From: Roseovarius sp. TE539
Lineage (GTDB): Bacteria > Pseudomonadota > Alphaproteobacteria > Rhodobacterales > Rhodobacteraceae
DNA: 36,113 nt
Direction of reading: 5' to 3'
Assembly (NCBI RefSeq): GCF_003298505.1
Contig: NZ_QNGB01000032.1
Location: forward strand, 1 to 36,113
This document shows positions 33,528-36,113 of this stretch, piece after piece. The position numbers were made by a program, and so were the translations under genes. A model generated the notes under the pieces. It did not search any database and was not told where the DNA came from. It saw only the letters and a program-made list of their open reading frames with translations. Within the stretch, counting starts at the first letter, position 1. Each line of letters begins with the position of its first letter.

Positions 33528-34592
33528 ATGAAGCGAATGCGCCAATGGATCCATGTTCTTGGCGGGCTGTTAAGGCCGGGGCTTCGGCACGGGCGCAGCA
33601 AGTTCATCCGGGCCCGGGGGCGCGTCGATCACGTTATCATCCTGGACGGCACCATGTCGTCGCTCTTGCGCGGATGTGAAAGCAACGCGGGGCTGGCCTA
33701 CCGGCTGATTTCGGAACGCAGCGGCGCAGGCATGACAGTCTATTACGAGGCCGGGCTGCAATGGGTGGACTGGCGCGCAACGCTGGACATCCTGACCGGC
33801 TGCGGGATCAACAGGCAGATCCGCCGGGCCTACGGATATCTGTCCAGCCGTTATCGCGAAGGCGACAGGATTTTCCTTCTGGGCTACTCGCGTGGGGCCT
33901 ATGCCGTCCGCTCCCTGGCCGGTGTGATCGACCAGATCGGCCTGCTGAAGCCCGAAAACGCGACCGAACGCAATGTCATGACGGCGTATCGCCATTACAG
34001 GGCAACGCCCGCAGGCACGGCGGCGGCAGAATTTTCCGCCCGCTACTGTCATGAAACCGTGCCAATAGAAATGATCGGTGTCTGGGACACGGTAAAGGCA
34101 CTCGGCATGCGGCTCCCTGTATTCTGGCGCTGGACGCCAGACACCCATGCCTTCCACAATCACAGCCTCGGCAACACGATCCGGCACGGCTTTCATGCTC
34201 TTGCGTTCGATGAAACGCGCGCCGTGTTCACGCCTGTCCTTTGGGAAAGCCGCCCCGACCATGATGGTCACCTGGAGCAGGTCTGGTTCCGTGGAACGCA
34301 TGGTGATGTCGGTGGCCAACTCGGTGGTTACGAACCGGCCCGGCCCCTGGCCAACGTGTCGCTCGTCTGGATGCTCGAACGCGCCGAGGCGTGCGGTCTG
34401 CCGCTTCCCGAGGGGTGGCGGGCACGCTTTCCCGCCGATCCCGATGCACAATCCGTGGGCACATGGCGGGGGTGGGGCAAGATATTCCTGATCCGCGCGC
34501 CGCGAACGGTGGGCACCGATCCATCGGAGCGGCTTCATGAAAGCGTTCGCGATCCCTCGCGGCGCCGGGGTGGCCGGCGACGGACCGCCTGA
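33528..34592 (+). CDS. DUF2235-type alpha/beta hydrolase
   Basis: A 354-residue protein of the DUF2235 (T6SS phospholipase effector Tle1-like) group. VIILDGTMSS begins the fold, the nucleophile elbow is LLGYSRGAYAVRSLAG with Ser121, the acid is probably Asp187 in IGVWDTVKALG, and the base His258 in RGTHGDVGG. Some family members are type VI secretion phospholipases, but no T6SS gene is present here and no adaptor domain is visible, so a housekeeping lipid or ester hydrolase is equally possible. The start at ATG 33528 lacks a strong ribosome binding site; an ATG two codons later is an alternative. The C-terminal 20 residues are strongly basic. Confidence 0.83.
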   Translation: MKRMRQWIHVLGGLLRPGLRHGRSKFIRARGRVDHVIILDGTMSSLLRGCESNAGLAYRLISERSGAGMTVYYEAGLQWVDWRATLDILTGCGINRQIRRAYGYLSSRYREGDRIFLLGYSRGAYAVRSLAGVIDQIGLLKPENATERNVMTAYRHYRATPAGTAAAEFSARYCHETVPIEMIGVWDTVKALGMRLPVFWRWTPDTHAFHNHSLGNTIRHGFHALAFDETRAVFTPVLWESRPDHDGHLEQVWFRGTHGDVGGQLGGYEPARPLANVSLVWMLERAEACGLPLPEGWRARFPADPDAQSVGTWRGWGKIFLIRAPRTVGTDPSERLHESVRDPSRRRGGRRRTA

Positions 34593-34613
34593 AAGCCGGG
34601 CAAACCCCGGCTT
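34593..34613 (+). terminator. Terminator hairpin after the DUF2235 gene
   Basis: AAGCCGGG (34593-34600), loop CAAAC and CCCGGCTT (34606-34613) form a perfect 8-bp stem directly after the stop codon. The following sequence GCACCTTT has only a weak T-run, as is common in this group of bacteria. Confidence 0.55.
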
Positions 34614-34646
34614 GCACCTTTCGGCCCCTTGCCCTTATCTGTGCGC

Positions 34647-35753
34647 ATGTCTTACCCGCGCTACACCGATCTCGTCCGTGCCCTGTCCGCCAACGTGCCC
34701 TTTGTCGGACCCGAAGAACAGGAGCGCGCCCGCGGCGCCCCGTTCGCGGCCCGGCTCGGCGCCAACGAGAACAATTTCGGCCCTTCGCCAAAGGCCGTCG
34801 CGGCCATGCAGGCCGAAGCCCGCGAGATCTGGAAATACGGGGATCCGTCAAGCCACGACCTCCGCGCGGTACTGGCCCGGGCCATGGACGTGACCCCGCG
34901 GAACATCCTTGTCGGAGAGGGGATCGACGGGCTTCTGGGCAATCTTGTCCGGCTCCTGATCGCACCGGGCGATCCGGTGGTGACCTCGGATGGCGCCTAC
35001 CCGACATTCGCCTATCACGTCGCCGGCTTTGGCGGCAGCCTGCACAGGGTGCCCTATCGTGACGATCACGAGGATCTGGAGGCGCTGATGGCGCGCGCCG
35101 CCGAAACCCGCGCCAAGCTTGTCTATGTCTCCAATCCCGACAACCCGATGGGAAGCTGGCACCGTGGTGCCAGCATCGCTTCGGCGCTTGAGCGGCTGCC
35201 GCAAGGATGCCTGTTGCTGCTTGACGAAGCCTATCTGGAGTTCGCCCCCGACGGCACTGCCGCCCGGATCGAGGCCGAGGATCCCCGCGTGATTCGAATG
35301 CGCACCTTTTCAAAGGCCTACGGCATGGCCGGAGCCCGGATCGGCTATGCCATCGGCGCCACCGACCTGATCCGGAATTTCGACAAGATCCGCAATCATT
35401 TCGGTATGAACCGGGTTGCCCAGGCCGGCGCGCTTGCGGCCCTCGGGGATCGTGAATGGCTGGACCAAACCCTTGAAAGGGTCGCAGGCGCCCGTCAGAA
35501 GATCGGTACGATCGCGCGTGAGAACGGCCTGACGCCGTTACCGTCGGCAGCCAATTTCGTGGCCGTGGATTGCGGCGCGGACGGTGAGTTCGCCCGGCGG
35601 GTCCTGGCGGCCCTGGTGGCGCGCGGGATTTTCGTCCGAATGCCCTTTGTCGCGCCGCAGGATCGCTGCATACGCATCAGCTGTGGACGCGACGAAGAGC
35701 TCGCGGCGCTGGCACACCATTTGCCCGACGCATTGGCAGAAGCCCGCAGGTAA
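34647..35753 (+). CDS. PLP-dependent aminotransferase, histidinol-phosphate aminotransferase type
   Basis: A 368-residue class I/II aminotransferase closest in pattern to HisC. Marks are RLGANENNFGPSPKAV at the N-terminus, WKYGDPSSHDLRAVLA, GEGIDGLLGNL, VYVSNPDNPMGSW, LLDEAYLEFAP with the Asp that holds PLP, and the PLP lysine Lys223 in TFSKAYGMAGARIGYA. The C-terminal FVRMPF and IRISCG carry the phosphate-binding Arg. No other his gene is adjacent, so it may be a paralogue with another substrate. The start at ATG 34647 (MSYPRYTDLV) is preferred over TTG 34629 further up. Confidence 0.9.
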   Translation: MSYPRYTDLVRALSANVPFVGPEEQERARGAPFAARLGANENNFGPSPKAVAAMQAEAREIWKYGDPSSHDLRAVLARAMDVTPRNILVGEGIDGLLGNLVRLLIAPGDPVVTSDGAYPTFAYHVAGFGGSLHRVPYRDDHEDLEALMARAAETRAKLVYVSNPDNPMGSWHRGASIASALERLPQGCLLLLDEAYLEFAPDGTAARIEAEDPRVIRMRTFSKAYGMAGARIGYAIGATDLIRNFDKIRNHFGMNRVAQAGALAALGDREWLDQTLERVAGARQKIGTIARENGLTPLPSAANFVAVDCGADGEFARRVLAALVARGIFVRMPFVAPQDRCIRISCGRDEELAALAHHLPDALAEARR

Positions 35754-35810
35754 CTCGCGATCCGTGCAATTCTCACCTGACATTTTCCGAGACTGCGTTA
35801 AACTCCGCTC

Positions 35811-35993
35811 ATGAGACGCGGGAACATGCCCTCTGCCCCGGATTACACCAACGCGGCGCTGGTGATGGGTCTGGTGAACCTCTTCTGGATTTTCATCGTC
35901 CTCGCGATCACAGCCGGGATGCCTGCCGTGCTGATTACCGGTTTGGTGCTGAATCACCTGATCAGGCGCCTCGCGGTCAGCCGCGCGGACTAG
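35811..35993 (+). CDS. Small two-span membrane protein of unknown function
   Basis: A 60-residue open frame with two hydrophobic segments (about 16-34 and 37-53: LVMGLVNLFWIFIVLAI and PAVLITGLVLNHLI) and a basic end. The amino-acid pattern is plausible for a real membrane protein and similar short proteins occur in related bacteria as I recall, but I cannot name a family. ATG 35826 is an alternative start, with GGGAA just before it. It lies 57 bases after the aminotransferase gene on the same strand and ends 16 bases before the insertion sequence. Confidence 0.55.
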   Translation: MRRGNMPSAPDYTNAALVMGLVNLFWIFIVLAITAGMPAVLITGLVLNHLIRRLAVSRAD

Positions 35994-36009
35994 GCGGCGT
36001 CTGCATTTA

Positions 36010-36113
36010 GGGGATTCCCAAATCGGTTCTCGTTTGATTCAAGATCAAAAACGGGAGGCGATCTTGAGCAGACGGACTTTGACAGACAGGCAGTGGGCGA
36101 TCATCGAACCTTT
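36010..36113 (+). mobile_element. Left end of an IS5-family element, cut by window edge
   Basis: The sequence from about 36010 (GGGGATTCCCAAATC) through the AT-rich stretch to the transposase start at 36064 has the look of an IS5/IS427-type left end. It is preceded by TTAG at 36007-36010, a likely TA-containing target for that group. The exact end and target duplication cannot be fixed without the right end. Confidence 0.5.
36064..36113 (+). CDS. IS5-family transposase, N-terminal fragment
   Basis: A TTG start at 36064 preceded by GGGAGG opens a frame coding for (M)SRRTLTDRQWAIIEP up to the window edge. L-T-D-x-Q-W-x-x-I-x-P is the standard beginning of IS5/IS427-type transposases (DUF4096 region). 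Only 16 codons are visible, so nothing can be said about whether it is intact. Confidence 0.72.
   Translation, partial: MSRRTLTDRQWAIIEP

Noticed and set aside
1..36113. CRISPR array or long tandem repeats
   Set aside because: No regularly spaced repeats of 20 bases or more were seen anywhere in the window.

Overview
The window looks like chromosomal DNA from a marine-type alphaproteobacterium of the order Rhodobacterales (Roseobacter/Rhodobacter relatives). This is an inference from gene content and order (yajC, secDF, Mth938-like gene, ccmABCDG), high GC with frequent GTG and TTG starts, a PutR/PutA pair, MetR/MetF, a type III PLP decarboxylase and a Hint-domain protein typical of that group. 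No species is claimed.

Layout. Each edge cuts an insertion sequence: the 3' end of a DDE transposase at 1-147 and the 5' end of an IS5-like element from about 36010. Beside the left one is an AT-rich gene (172-1509, minus) with an RX4H HEPN ribonuclease signature, probably a horizontally acquired defence or toxin gene. Next come two plus-strand genes, an HlyC-like toxin acyltransferase and a VCBS-Hint protein (1888-3441). From 10420 down to 3564 runs a long minus-strand cluster for envelope biogenesis: yajC, a fused secDF, a TauE/SafE permease, an Mth938-like gene and the cytochrome c maturation genes ccmA, B, C, D and G.

The middle (10788-17378) is catabolic: an ornithine-cyclodeaminase-family gene divergent from an Old Yellow Enzyme-type flavoprotein, then a minus-strand TauD dioxygenase, CaiB/BaiF CoA-transferase and GST series. 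tRNA-Leu(UAA) follows, then a TPR protein, then putR divergent from putA. The right part holds LysE, rhomboid, GFA and inositol-monophosphatase genes, metR divergent from metF, a PaaI thioesterase, valS, a PhnZ-like HD protein, an Lrp regulator divergent from an ornithine/DAP-type decarboxylase, a DUF2235 hydrolase, a HisC-type aminotransferase and a small membrane protein.

How they work together. The yajC-secDF-ccm block joins protein export with haem delivery and thioredoxin-like reduction for c-type cytochromes. putR/putA handles proline to glutamate; the cyclodeaminase/flavoprotein pair and the decarboxylase also act on amino acids or their N-methyl derivatives, so the region leans toward amino-acid catabolism under Lrp-type control. 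The most unusual local items are the HlyC-like/Hint pair (catalytic His position occupied by Asn), the HEPN gene in an IS-adjacent AT-rich island, the SecD-SecF fusion, a flavoprotein without the usual iron-sulfur cysteine spacing, and an orphan plus-strand terminator next to the tRNA.
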